Positions 40,467 to 52,000 of a DNA stretch of 64,000 nt are shown one piece after another. The notes beneath the pieces are model-generated. The model did no database searches, was not told the DNA's origin, and saw only the letters and a list, made by a program, of their open reading frames with translations. Source of the DNA: Cyanoderma ruficeps (lineage: Eukaryota; Chordata; Aves; Passeriformes; Timaliidae); the NCBI GenBank assembly GCA_008694505.1, contig VZDJ01000623.1:7098194-7162193 (forward strand), given 5' to 3'. Each line of letters starts with the position of its first letter. Position 1 is the first letter of the stretch. Position numbers and translations under genes: made by a program.

Positions 40467-42433
40467 GGTATTGTGGCAATATGACAACAGCTCTTATGGA
40501 AATTTTGTGGACACCCTCCACATAGAAGAATTTAATTCAGCTGACATCCTGGAAATCACTCCAAGCTCTGAAACTACACATGTACATCCTTATCAGCATT
40601 CAGAAATCAGATTTTATCCACTATACTTTTAGCCACTATACAGTGTCAGTACAGACCTGCATGCACTCTGATGAGGGAACTACAGTCACAAGTTTTCTTA
40701 GCTGGAAAAAGTCTGCCAAATAAAAGAGAAGGAATGCTAATCTGCTGGGAAAAAAATGTCCTTATTTTTTCTGTAATTTCTGTTGTATGTTTGTTTGACA
40801 CTAAGAGCAAAGATTAAAATATTTGTTATTTAAAGGGTTCTACAAGTCAAATCAGCATTGTGTTCACTTTTACTCTTCATTAATTTCTGGATATTGAGGA
40901 ACAATGGGACTTGATGAATCAGAGTATGGCTCGACTGGGAATAGGAATTGTTCAGAGAGGGATGTTGACAAAATATTTCCCCATTGTTCTATGCTTTTTT
41001 TTTTTTTTTTTTTTTTTTTTNTTTTGGTGTACCTTTTGCCTGTTCACCTTGTACTAGAAACTTAATCCTATCATCAGAGCAGGCTTCACCCAGTTTCCCA
41101 TTAAGAATCCCTTATCCTTTTCTTCCTTTTCTCCCCCTGCGAAAAAATACCAGGTGCACTTCTTACAGGAGTCAGAAGGAGAGTGTCTCGGACAATCCAG
41201 TGGGAAATGAATGAGTCCAAAACCTCACACCATTTATAATCTGCTAACTCCTGACTGTCCTTTTTCATTTTCTTGTGTGAATCAGCAATAAGCCACAAGA
41301 AAAATTAAACTTACCATAGCATAGAGATGATTTCTTAATCTTTGTAGAAAGGTCAGAGCCTGAAATATTTGCTGTTCATATGTGAGAAGCCAGGTGAAAT
41401 TGCCAAGCTCAGTGCAGCTCTGTCAAACACATCCCAGGCATCCTGTAAGCACAGACCGGAATAAGAGTATTGGTTCAAGAGATGCTGCAAGGGTTGGGTT
41501 TTTATAGCTTTGCACTGGATGTTGGTTTTTTTTTTTTGTCCAACTGGTCAGACGAATATATATATATATGAAGTCTCAGACTATTGGAGTGACCAGTTCT
41601 TAATCTGAACATAGCAGCTCAGCCACACATCTACTGTTAAAAATTGGCATAGTTTCCTGCTAACACAGAAAATGTTTCAGCTGAAGTACTGGCAAACTTG
41701 TCAGAACTCAGTGGGTCTTACCTGCCCCAATTCTCGGCCAGTGCATCTCCCCAGTGATCAATAATAATTTCTCACAAAATGTCACATTCCACTGAATCAG
41801 CATAAGCTGCAATTACAGAACAATGATTGTTCTGAAGCCAGAACAGCACGCCTGTGTCATAGTGGGACTTAAATTTTCACAAAAAGGGAAAAATATTGCT
41901 GTTTATACCAACACTTGAGGAAAAAATGTTTGACAGGATTGAAAATGCAGGTACTCTTTATTGTTTTTAAAATATTTTCTTTTGATATCTATAGTGTTGT
42001 TTTTATCCTTGCTTTTTTTTTCTCACCTCTGTAAGCAGTAAAAATGAATGACCACGTCATTCTCTTTTATCTTTCCTTTTTACAGAAATAAATGGTTTTG
42101 CAAGTAATTCAGTATCATCACTGTATTAATAAAGAGCTAAGGGCCAAGATTTCCTTTTTACTTATGCTATTTTGGTAAGGTTTCCTAGAGAGAAGATGAC
42201 AAACTGGGGGAGGAGGGGCCAAAATAACACAAAAATCTTAGATTTCACTTAGATTTTCACATTTATATCCCGTACAGAAAAGAAAAATTTTTTATATTTT
42301 TATTAACATTGAGGGGGGGCAGGGGGGGAAGGCAAAATTAAGGCCTTAGGAACTCATAGACAAGTTTTATAAATTAAAGTCAAGGTAAAACTAGTTGAAA
42401 TTTCTCTAACAAAACAATAGAACTCTTTTTGCC

Positions 42434-42482
42434 GGGAGGGACCTCTGGCAGTCTCAAGTTCAACCCTCAGCTCAAAGCAGAA
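42434..42482 (-). mobile_element. Possible CR1 3'-end relic
   Basis: The + strand reads ggagggacctctggcag ... caaccctcagctcaaagcag. This resembles the reverse complement of the avian CR1 tail phrase around gctttgagc ... gggttgaac ... ccagaggtccctcc. Only about 50 bp is recognisable, so the assignment is tentative. Confidence 0.45.
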
Positions 42483-44712
42483 ATAAGTTCAAACTTAAAG
42501 TTTCCCAGGGCTTTTCCTTGCTGAATTATGAAGCTTCTTCTGGGTCCATCTCACATTCTTGTGCTAAGGTCCTAGGAGGATTAACACTCATCTGTCACCT
42601 TGCCCTGTGCAAGTGACAATCCAGCCTGTGCTGGTCACACAACACAGCCCTGTGTGGGAACACTGCCTCAGCTCCACAAACATTTGGACCCCGTGACTGT
42701 GGCCCAGTGCCAGGGATAAGGCTCTTCACAGGTCTCAAAAGCTAAAATATCTGTCATTGAGCAGGGCTCTTTGCACATCAGTAATTACTAAAGTCTGGAT
42801 GAGTTTGTAAATATTTCAGTGGGTCTTTTTCCCACTAAAATGTTACCAGCGTCTAATTGGGAGGTGCATTGCAAAAAATCCAGCAGGCAGACAAAAGAGA
42901 TGAACAGTTTCCTCTAATTATGGAAGGCATTGTACTGAAGACTTTCCAAGCTTCCTTTATTTAGAAGCATACTGAAGGATTTGTGTTAGAAGTTCCTAAA
43001 TTTAGACACATCTATTCTTTCTAAAACTTCCTCTTTTTTCATCCATATCATTTTGCTAAATTATATCAGGAAAAAGGCAAAACAATCATTTTAGAGAAAA
43101 AGTGGAAAAGATTACTAAATTCCAGTCTGAACAAATTGTAAATGCAATGACCTAGAGAGAAAGTAAAAGAAGAAACTGAGAAGGTATGAATTTCCTAAGC
43201 TATTCTTCTTTCTTTGACTGGGACAGGTTTAGTACTTTCAGATGAAACTGAAAGTGAAAATGAAAACCTAAGTTACTTGAGAACTCTATTACCAGGATGA
43301 TGTATATTATTTACCAAACAAATCTCAGACCGGTAAAACTTTAATATAAAATAAAAATTTGCTACTGGAATCCAAAATGCCCCATCCATGAATTCTGAAG
43401 AGATCACTTGAAACAGACTTTCAGACAGTCTGAGAGCTCAGACAGCTGCAGAATGCTTTAGTGAACACTCTATATTATCAGCACCACCTAGAGTGAATCA
43501 CCAGAAACAACTCCAGCCCCAAAACTAATATTCTTTACAAAGCCTAACTTCATTTCAAAGGACCATTTTCCAGACTCACCTTCAAAGACTTCCATACCAA
43601 ATGAAGGTGGTTGAAACAATGGAAGAGAATCAAGGTCAGGCCATATTTTTATTATTGCACCTAGAAGAGGTCAAGATATCAAAAAGCATTTTAGAATCAA
43701 CTGAAACCTGTAAGGCATTGTCTATTAGTTCTGGCTTAATCATCAGCAGAATTTTTCTTAATCAAAACACTGTTAGTGATGATGAGGAGGAAGAGGAGGA
43801 GGATGCCTGAAGCAAAACAGAATCCTGCTTACTCTCTAATGAAATAGAAACAGATTGATGTGTTGGGTTTTTTTCAGTAAACTATTAGGATTTTTAAGGT
43901 AGAACTGAATAAATAAAATGAATAATATATACACTGCATGTTTATGAAATAATTGGTCTTATCTTAATGAGCATTCTCTTTACAGTCTGCTTGATTTTGA
44001 CACCTACTTATTTGAAGACATTTCCTGTACATAGTCAATAATAACAGAGAAGGTTAGGAAACTTTTATTATGGGATGAGCATGGATTTTCCATTATTTTC
44101 CATCTAGGAAAAATTTTGCAAATGAGGATTAGCTTACACCCATCCAGTAAACTGAATGATTTACCCTTACCCTCTTCCAGTTGGATGCTACAAAAATTAA
44201 ATGCAAAGTTAATTGACTAGTAAATGTGTAGAACTACTCAGTAGTGAATTGGGCCTGTAATTTGGAGATGATGTTCATCTCCATGATTTGTGATTTTTAG
44301 TTTTGAGAAATTCTTGCTTTTCAACCTCCCTGAGATCCATATGAACAATTGCCTACAGTTCTGATAAACAGACACCTGGCACTGATATCACACTTCCAAA
44401 GTTGCTTATTTTCATTTTTTAAACAAATCAGTTACTACTACAGCTGTGTAAAGACCTTATGATGGCCTATTTTAAACAAAGTAGGAATATAAGCTTAACA
44501 AAACAGAGAACTTTCTTGCATTGCAAATATATATGCAAAAATTCAGCCATTAACAAGCACTGATTGTTCATTTCAGGCAACTCACTGTGAGGAGACTGGA
44601 AACTGCATGGCTTCGTGTGCTGCTGACTGCAGAATATACTGACAAACCACAGCTTTGGGTCTTTCCTGCAGCTTATTTTGCCCTTAAACATTATTTTCAT
44701 GCTGAAACTTTT

Positions 44713-44750
44713 ATGTATATATATATACACACATATATATAGAGAGAGAG
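44713..44750 (+). repeat. Compound dinucleotide microsatellite
   Basis: Runs of TA, then CA, then TA, then GA in about 38 bp. Confidence 0.9.
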
Positions 44751-45740
44751 TAAAGTTAGAGCATTATTAACTAGTATTAGTGAATAATTGTAGAATTTTA
44801 ATATTTCATGTTCATGCTTTTTATATAACCAAAATACTTTATAAAGTGAATAAGTGCAAGTCTGGAATGAATTATAGTCTTTCGCACTGATGAGATTTAT
44901 TTAATTTAAATCCTTAATCTGAAGAGAAAGGGAAAGAAATACATTTTTTTTTTTTTTAGTTCTGACAGTAATTCTACACTTTTTCACTGCTACACTATTA
45001 CAGTATCACAGTAGATATATTTTCTCAATATACTTCTGACATCACATGCCAAGTAGTATTTCCATCATATCATATAAAACGTTTCTATAATACTATTGCA
45101 TTATGAAGAAACTAAGATGGACATATTACATCTGTGGAGAAATCTGACCTGTGTCCTTTCTTACATAAGAAGAGGTATGGTGCTTTCAGCCAAAACTGAT
45201 AACTACTAATGAAATAATTCTAAAAAATGGCAAAGACTCTGACCTTAATCAAAGCATGTCTGCACAAAAATATTACAAAGTTATTACAAATTACTGTAAG
45301 GTGTCTTTTACCATTCCAAGATAATAAATGTACTTGCCATAATATGAAAATTCATCAAACATTCAACATGCTAGTTAAGAAATCAAAAATAATAAATCAA
45401 AAATGTCTTTACTATGTAAATTCAAATTCTGTCATTTGAAAAATATAGGATACATATATTTAGAGCTATGACCACTGAGAAAAATGAAAACCAAAAAATG
45501 TAAATGCTGAGTTTTTTGCTTCAGGCCATGCATACTGCTTCACAAGCTGAAAATTTTACTTTATAGTTATTTCCAATCCTTTTTCAAAACATTTAGCACA
45601 TTTTTTGGAGTGTGTAAAACAAAACCTCCCTGAACAAGAAGACAGATCTATGCATACCTTGGTTCGATCTTGAATGGATAACTTTAATTCTATGACATCA
45701 TAACACTTCCTATGTAAATGCTTGACTACAGCATCCCCAG

Positions 45741-45906
45741 GTCATGTGACAGGTGAAAAAGGACCATTAGATTTGAAGGCTGACCAGAGAGGTCAAAAGG
45801 GATTTTAAAATTTTCTTTAAGCGCTGATGGTTGTCCTTCTGAATCAAAGCAACTGGTCTGATAAGAAGTAAATCAGCTGCATAAAGAGAATTTTTAACGC
45901 CTCAAG
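45741..45906 (+). promoter_or_regulatory. Candidate proximal promoter / 5' UTR of GNAT3
   Basis: The sequence just before the start codon contains an E-box-like GTCATGTGAC at 45741-45750. It also contains an inverted pair TGACC-AGAGA-GGTCA at 45781-45795, the half-site sequence of nuclear receptors in everted arrangement, and an AT-rich TTTTAAAA at 45803-45810 that could serve as a weak TATA. No transcription start can be fixed from sequence. Function is inferred only from position and motifs that also occur by chance. Confidence 0.25.
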
Positions 45907-46024
45907 ATGGGCAGCGGAGCCAGTTCAGAGAGCAAGGAGTCAGCCAGAAGATCCAGAGAACTGGAAAAGAAACTCCAGGAAGATGCAGAGAGGGAAGCCA
46001 GGACAGTCAAACTACTACTGTTGG
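45907..46024 (+). CDS. GNAT3: GNAT3 coding exon 1
   Basis: The start is the ATG at 45907. It has A at -3 and G at +4, and opens [16 protein letters not shown]. The exon is 118 nt, the standard first coding exon length of Gi/Gt genes, and encodes residues 1-39 plus the first base of Gly40. It ends ...KLLLL-G just before donor gtaaat at 46025. Gly2 is the expected myristoylation site. As in transducins, Cys3, which is palmitoylated in Gi proteins, is replaced (here by Ser). The exon lies alone after about 45 kb with no recognised gene. Confidence 0.88.
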
Positions 46025-49000
46025 GTAAATAGAATAAAAATTGCTCATAATGCTTTTTCATTGAGCGGTTGTTTTTCTCTGGAATTACATTTCAGTACCG
46101 TGAATTTCTCACCTCTCACTATTTTATTTGATATAATATAATATATCTGTAATATATGTTTAAGATGTTTTCTGTTTGTGGCCACTCATGAAGTCACAGG
46201 GAACAGGCTGGAAACAGCTGTGTCACTCCATGTATTCAATTTTAAATGTTCTAAATCCTTGACTTTGAAAGTGTTTGAGAAATGAGAACTTGCTGTTAGA
46301 ATAAATGCTATGATACAAACTAACACAGAACATAGCACACTTATCTCTTTTTTTCATGAATCTATACTCATTTATTTGCAGGGAGATTAAGATAAGTGGT
46401 TACATAAAAAATGCGCAGGTGTCGCAAGATATTGATATTGTTTGTCTTGCAAAGAGTTTCATTCCATTTTTTAAAGAAGTAGAAAGTGATTTAGGATGGC
46501 TTTTTTTGATGCATAATGGAGAGTGGAATGAAAAGTACTCAGATGAATACAGATAAATATTCTCACAAACAACTACTTCTAATCCCCAGTATGATCAATT
46601 TATTAGCAGACAGAAGCTGTAATGGCAAAAGAAAAGACATTATTTTTCTTGATACAACTTTATTCCTGTCTTTTTTTTCCCATGGTGCTGTGCAGCTTAC
46701 AAGAAATATCTGAGAGCACATTAACACCATCACTTTCTTAATATTTTGTTTCTAACAGCCTCCTGTTGAAGTTAATAGTGGTTTCTCCCAATGAATAGAA
46801 AAACAGTCTTTGATCATTGCAGTGTTTCTCTTTTTGTCTTTCTTGTAACCGCAGTTTTTGCAAATGTTTTTAAACTGACATTTATTCAGACAAAACTAGA
46901 TTCATTACATAAAGTAGATCAACTCTGTTGTTCTGTATCTTATGAAAAAGGTCTATTTATACCTGCTAAAATCAAACAATTATTAATCAAAAATAAATAA
47001 GAGAAGAAAATGCAGGTTTCTCAAATAATAATAGGAAAGCAGCAGTTTGATACTCCTTATGTACCATCAGTATTTGGGTTGTGGCTTAAAAAGCTTTTCA
47101 GTCCAGTTAAAAATACACAGATTTTCTGTGCCACAGTAATATAAAATATTGCTCCTAATGAGGAAAGCTTAAGTTGGTCAAAAAAACCCAGAATAATATT
47201 TTTATTTAAAATTCCCTAAATTTAAATTATTTATATGTATTGTTACAAAAAGAAAATGGGGCACCAGAAATTGAGTTAGAACCAGGATCCATCTAATTCA
47301 GCATCATGTCTTTGACCTTATCCAACCTTATCCATGAGGAAAAAGTAAGAAATCCTTTAAGAGGAATGTATAGGATAAAAAGGAATTTTCCAGATAAAGA
47401 GGAATTTCTAAGTTAAGTAGTTTTATCTTCAAGCTTTTATGCCCTTACAGTGTTACTGAAGGCTGTTTTACAGCAGGACACCAAGTAAATTACTTCCCCC
47501 ACTGAACGTATGTATGTATTTAGTATTAAGGACTTTAGCTTCAAATGTTTCCTAATGTATATAATCAGTCTTCTTCTGACACTATTAATATCAGGTTGAG
47601 ATACTTTTAGTAAAATACTTTGAAATTCAATGCAAGCTACATGAAAAAGACTTCTATTATGTTCATTTCCAACCTGAACATATTTCAATTTCATTAGCTA
47701 CACAAGCACTCTTTTCATGACACAAGATGATCGTTTGGATCTGAACTACTTCTTTATATATTTTAAAAATATCTTTCTTTACTCACGTCACACAGGATAA
47801 AAATTCAAATTTTTCAGTGGTTAATGTTTTGGAAGGCTTTTTTTCTCCTGAACAACAGATCAGAAAGTCTTTGTAAAAAACATATCGAAGAGACAAAAAA
47901 ACCCCAAAACTTAATAATGTAAATTTTCTTGTTCTTAAAAAAATGAGATGTGAATAAACTGTATCTGGAGCCTATTGCACTACCCGAGTGAAAGTGTCTC
48001 TGGAACATGTGGAACCAGAGGTGCTGAAGCAGTGTGCAGAAGGGGCACCATATCCTGCCTTCTCTAGGGGCTGTGTGAAATGGCCCGATAGGAAAAGATT
48101 AAATTTACCGTGTTCAGATTTGTACCAGTTATCTTTCCACACGTCCGAGGTGATATCAGAAATTATACAAATTTTAGGCTACATAAATCAAAGGCAGTTC
48201 TTTTTAAGCCAGCCTAGTCCTCCCTAGTCCTAGCTTTCTGTTCAGTCAGACTTTATGATGCCTTTATATTTCAGACCAGACGTCATCATTTCTTTTTGCA
48301 ATAGGCAGGTTGGTAGAAAATACTCAGAAAAAAATAAGATGTATATCATAAGCTTTTCAGTGTAATCACTTTTTTCCTTACACTTAAAATATTAAAAAAA
48401 ACAGTGTATTCTGACTCTTTTCTGAGAGGGTTATTTAAAATCTAGTGTGGTGTCTCTACAGCCTCCAGCAGATCCCTTTACAAAGAATAGAAATTATATT
48501 AAGAAGAAAAGGCACCATGTTTGTTTATGTCAAGTTCTATGACCCGGGCAGACACACTATCTGGGTTGAGATGATTTACAGTTTATAGGGCATGCCATAT
48601 AATCTGGGGAGGGGAGGGAAATTCCGTTGTTTTCTGACGTTCCTCACGCTGGCCAGGAGTCAAGATCATTAAGTGTTCCAATGTTGTCAGAACCATCCCA
48701 TCCCCCCCAGTGTCCACAAATCTGATCTCTACACATTTGTACTTCAAAAAGATCAGGTTAGTTTACGAGTCTGGAGCAAACTCCAAGGTGAAAGTTTTAT
48801 TTCCTTTGTATCAGGGCCGTATCTGGCCTGCCACATCACCTGTAATTTGCACGTTTTGTGGGATGCCAGCTTTCAGTTTGTAGGTGTGCAAAGTACAGTG
48901 CACACTCCAAATACAGCCAAACTAGCCAATGCTCACAGTGATGTTTCACAGAAATAAGAACTTAGGTTCATTTTAAACAATCATTAAAATTTTAACTTAT

Positions 49001-52000
49001 TTATTTTCAGAATATTACTCCATGTCTCATTGTTTACAGTTTTCACTGTCGGGACAAAAGCCACCCTCAACAGAACTGGTTGAACATCCTCATCTCACTT
49101 TACTCCCTTTTGGGGCACAACTCACACAATTTATTTAAATATCTGCTTTAGGGGAACAGAAATTGAAGCTGTTTGGTTTAGTTTTTGTAGTAAATATTTC
49201 TCTCCAGTGATTATAAAAGGTGTCTGGTAGGTAATCTGAATGTAGAAATTTACAGTAAAGATACTTAACACCAGTTAAATGAATCAGTTACTGTAGTACT
49301 GAAGCTTAACTTCCTGTTATTAACACCTAACCTGCAAACATAGACTTTGGGTGCAAAGACAGCCCAATAATCCCACTGATGGGAATAGACTGATTCTGGT
49401 TTTGGATGGTGGGGACTTAAGGACTTCATTCTCTCAAGAGGGTTAGATCTTAGAATTTTTTTTCTCAAGTTTCTTTCTGTCATAGACTAAGTTTGTTGAG
49501 CCTCATAAGAGGACCAGGAAGATATGATTTCCATTCTAGTTCACAATATCCAGAGCTCTGCATGGCACCAACAAAGCTCAGGCAGAGATGTGAAATATTT
49601 TCTGATTTTATTTGAATATTTTCCTTTCCTGCTTTTTGCTGATTTATGTCATTGTCAATGGGTTTTCTGGCAGGTTTTAAACAAAGTATTCAGCGGGGAT
49701 TTTTTATTTCCTTATGTCTAATTCTGGAAAATTTTCTTAACTAAACCTTTCCTTCCACAGGAATAATAACTGTAAAGAGATATTAATTCTTTATCTGAGA
49801 CACAAAAGTACCTTAATATATAAGAACCTTCTTCAATGTCTCAGCAGATGCTAATCTTAAAAGCTTGTACTCTCCACAACTATTCAAACAAATTCTGCTT
49901 AGAAAAAACAAAAATACCAAATCACAGCTGAGGACCTGGGTTCTGTTTCCGCTTGAATTTGTGAGGTTCTCACTGGGTTTCAAGACACACTTTATTTTTC
50001 TCTATTTCTGCTCTGTCTACATGCCATAGTGTCCTGCAGGACACTGAGCAGGAGAAAGATTTGTGTCAAGCTGCTGGGGGGCAGCTCCCTTACAGCCTTG
50101 CTGCAGGACCATTCCTCCTGAGCCTGCTCTTCAGTCCCAGGATGCCCGGAACCATGGTAGGCTTGGGACATGGTGGGATGCAGCTCTGGAATACCCAAAG
50201 CAAGAAGAGACACAGGTTACAGCCAGCCAAGGTTCACCACCTCACTTAGGGTGTTTGTGGCATGCCCTGCGGCATGGTGGAGGTGATCTCTGGGAAGAAG
50301 TGTCAATGTTACTACTGACAGTGGGGACATCTTTCAGCTCCCAGGAACAGTGCCAAAGTTTCAGGCATTGACTGCGACTTTTGTGGCAGTCTCTGTGCAG
50401 TTATCCATGTTAAGGAAACAGAGACAGAAATGAGAGTAAGGTAGATCTTAATAATGCAAAATATAAAATATGGCGATGAATTATTATCACTAGTGCCTGT
50501 TCAGGTGGAGCTATAATTCTTCACAGCTGACAGAGCTTTTCAAAACTCTAATTAAGTTCTTTCTGAGTTTCAGTACAAGACTGTGTCCTAAGTTCTTGTC
50601 TATGATTCAGAAAATCTGGGCTTGAAAAAGAAACCTTCAGCTCCTTGCGTAGTCACATTAGGTCTTTCTGATGCACTTTTGCCACTATCTCTGCAAGTAG
50701 AAATCCACTGCAGCAGGTGGAAGTTCAGCCCTATCCCTGGTCTTCCACACCAGGGACTGGCCAAAGGAGGAGGTTGCATGGTGAAGGGAAGGAATAAAAA
50801 AAACACACAAGCAAAGAAAATTATTCCTGACCCACTTCCTTGCGTGACAATGCTGCTACAACTAAGATGATACTCAATGGTGAAGCCAAAGTCTGAAAGT
50901 CATCTGTTGTTTAGATAAAAGCATTATTGGATCATAAATTAAAGATGAGCAGAGGTAGAAAAATGCATCCAAAATATATAAATTATGTCACTCATTTTAT
51001 TTTAACACCGCCTTTCAGGTCTGGAAGAGGAATTAATCTCTATATTATGTTTCCTGGCATTTTTCCATGAGGTAAATGTACGAATTGTCAGTACAGCCTC
51101 CTCTCTTCCCTACAAAAAGCATAGAAAACACTACCTTGGTGGCAGGGCTTTACCAAGTTCTTCAGAAGATCACAGAAATATAAAAAATCATCTACAACAA
51201 ATTTGCATTTTTTCCAAACGGTGGCAGATGGCAGCATCAGTCCATTTTGCATGGGCTTGTTTTTCTCTCGCACTTTCTGCCATTCACATTATGGGTGTCA
51301 GAAAATGTTTTGAGTATGGTTTGCTGTCTTTTGTGATTCATTTGAGTAAATTAGTCCCTGTCATCTGAATACTGTTACCTTTACAGAATGTGTTTGAAAA
51401 GTCTGTAATCAGTTTGTTCCATTTACTGAGAAGTCCTTGGTTAAAAAACCTAGGCCTTGGGTTTTGGTTTTTTCAGAAGTATTTGACACCATACCATGAG
51501 GGAAAAGGTAATCTACAAAGAGAAAAGCAGTGAGGAATCTTTTTGTGCTTCAGCAGAGCTTTTGATACTTTCTCTCACAGAACCCTTCTGGATAAAACCT
51601 CCAGCTCAGAGCTGGATAAATGAGTTACACAATGAGAGAACAACTGGCTCACGGGTCAGGCACAAAGGTTGCAGTGAATAGGGGACATCAGGCTGAGGAC
51701 CTGTCACTGCTGGGGTTCCACAGGGCTCCATCCTCAGCCTGGTTCTCTTCAGCATCATCTTAAATGACTTGGGTGAAGGACTTGTATGACTACCAAGGGA
51801 GTTTCTCAACAAAAATAATTTGGACAAGTTGTCAATTCCTTCCCAGGCAGAGAGGCCCTGCAGAGAGATCTCAACAAATTAGAGAGATGGGCAATCATCA
51901 ACCGTATGAAGATCAACCAGGGAAAGTGCTGGATTCCACACATGGATGGGGCAACCCTGGATGTCAGACAGACTGGGGAATGAGAGGGTGGACAGAAGTG

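Larger units (their letters stand above)
37338..45740. other. Intergenic DNA upstream of GNAT3
   Basis: No gene was recognised. Simple repeats present: a 12-14-bp ctacagtcattt array at 40414-40466, poly-T with an ambiguous base at 41021, short (AT)n near 41560, and (AT)n/(AC)n/(GA)n at 44713-44750. A 69-codon acidic-tailed frame at 43601-43810 has no recognised homology. No CD36 exon was seen on the minus strand. Confidence 0.45.

Noticed and set aside
42310..42332. G-runs as a G-quadruplex
   Set aside because: Only two long G-runs are close together, and four tracts are needed for a simple intramolecular quadruplex call.
43601..43810. 69-codon + frame ending in an acidic run
   Set aside because: The acidic tail comes from a short GAG/GAT-rich simple repeat. 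Nothing else supports a gene.
45879..45888. gcataaagag as a TATA box for GNAT3
   Set aside because: It lies only about 25 bp before the ATG, leaving no room for a 5' UTR.
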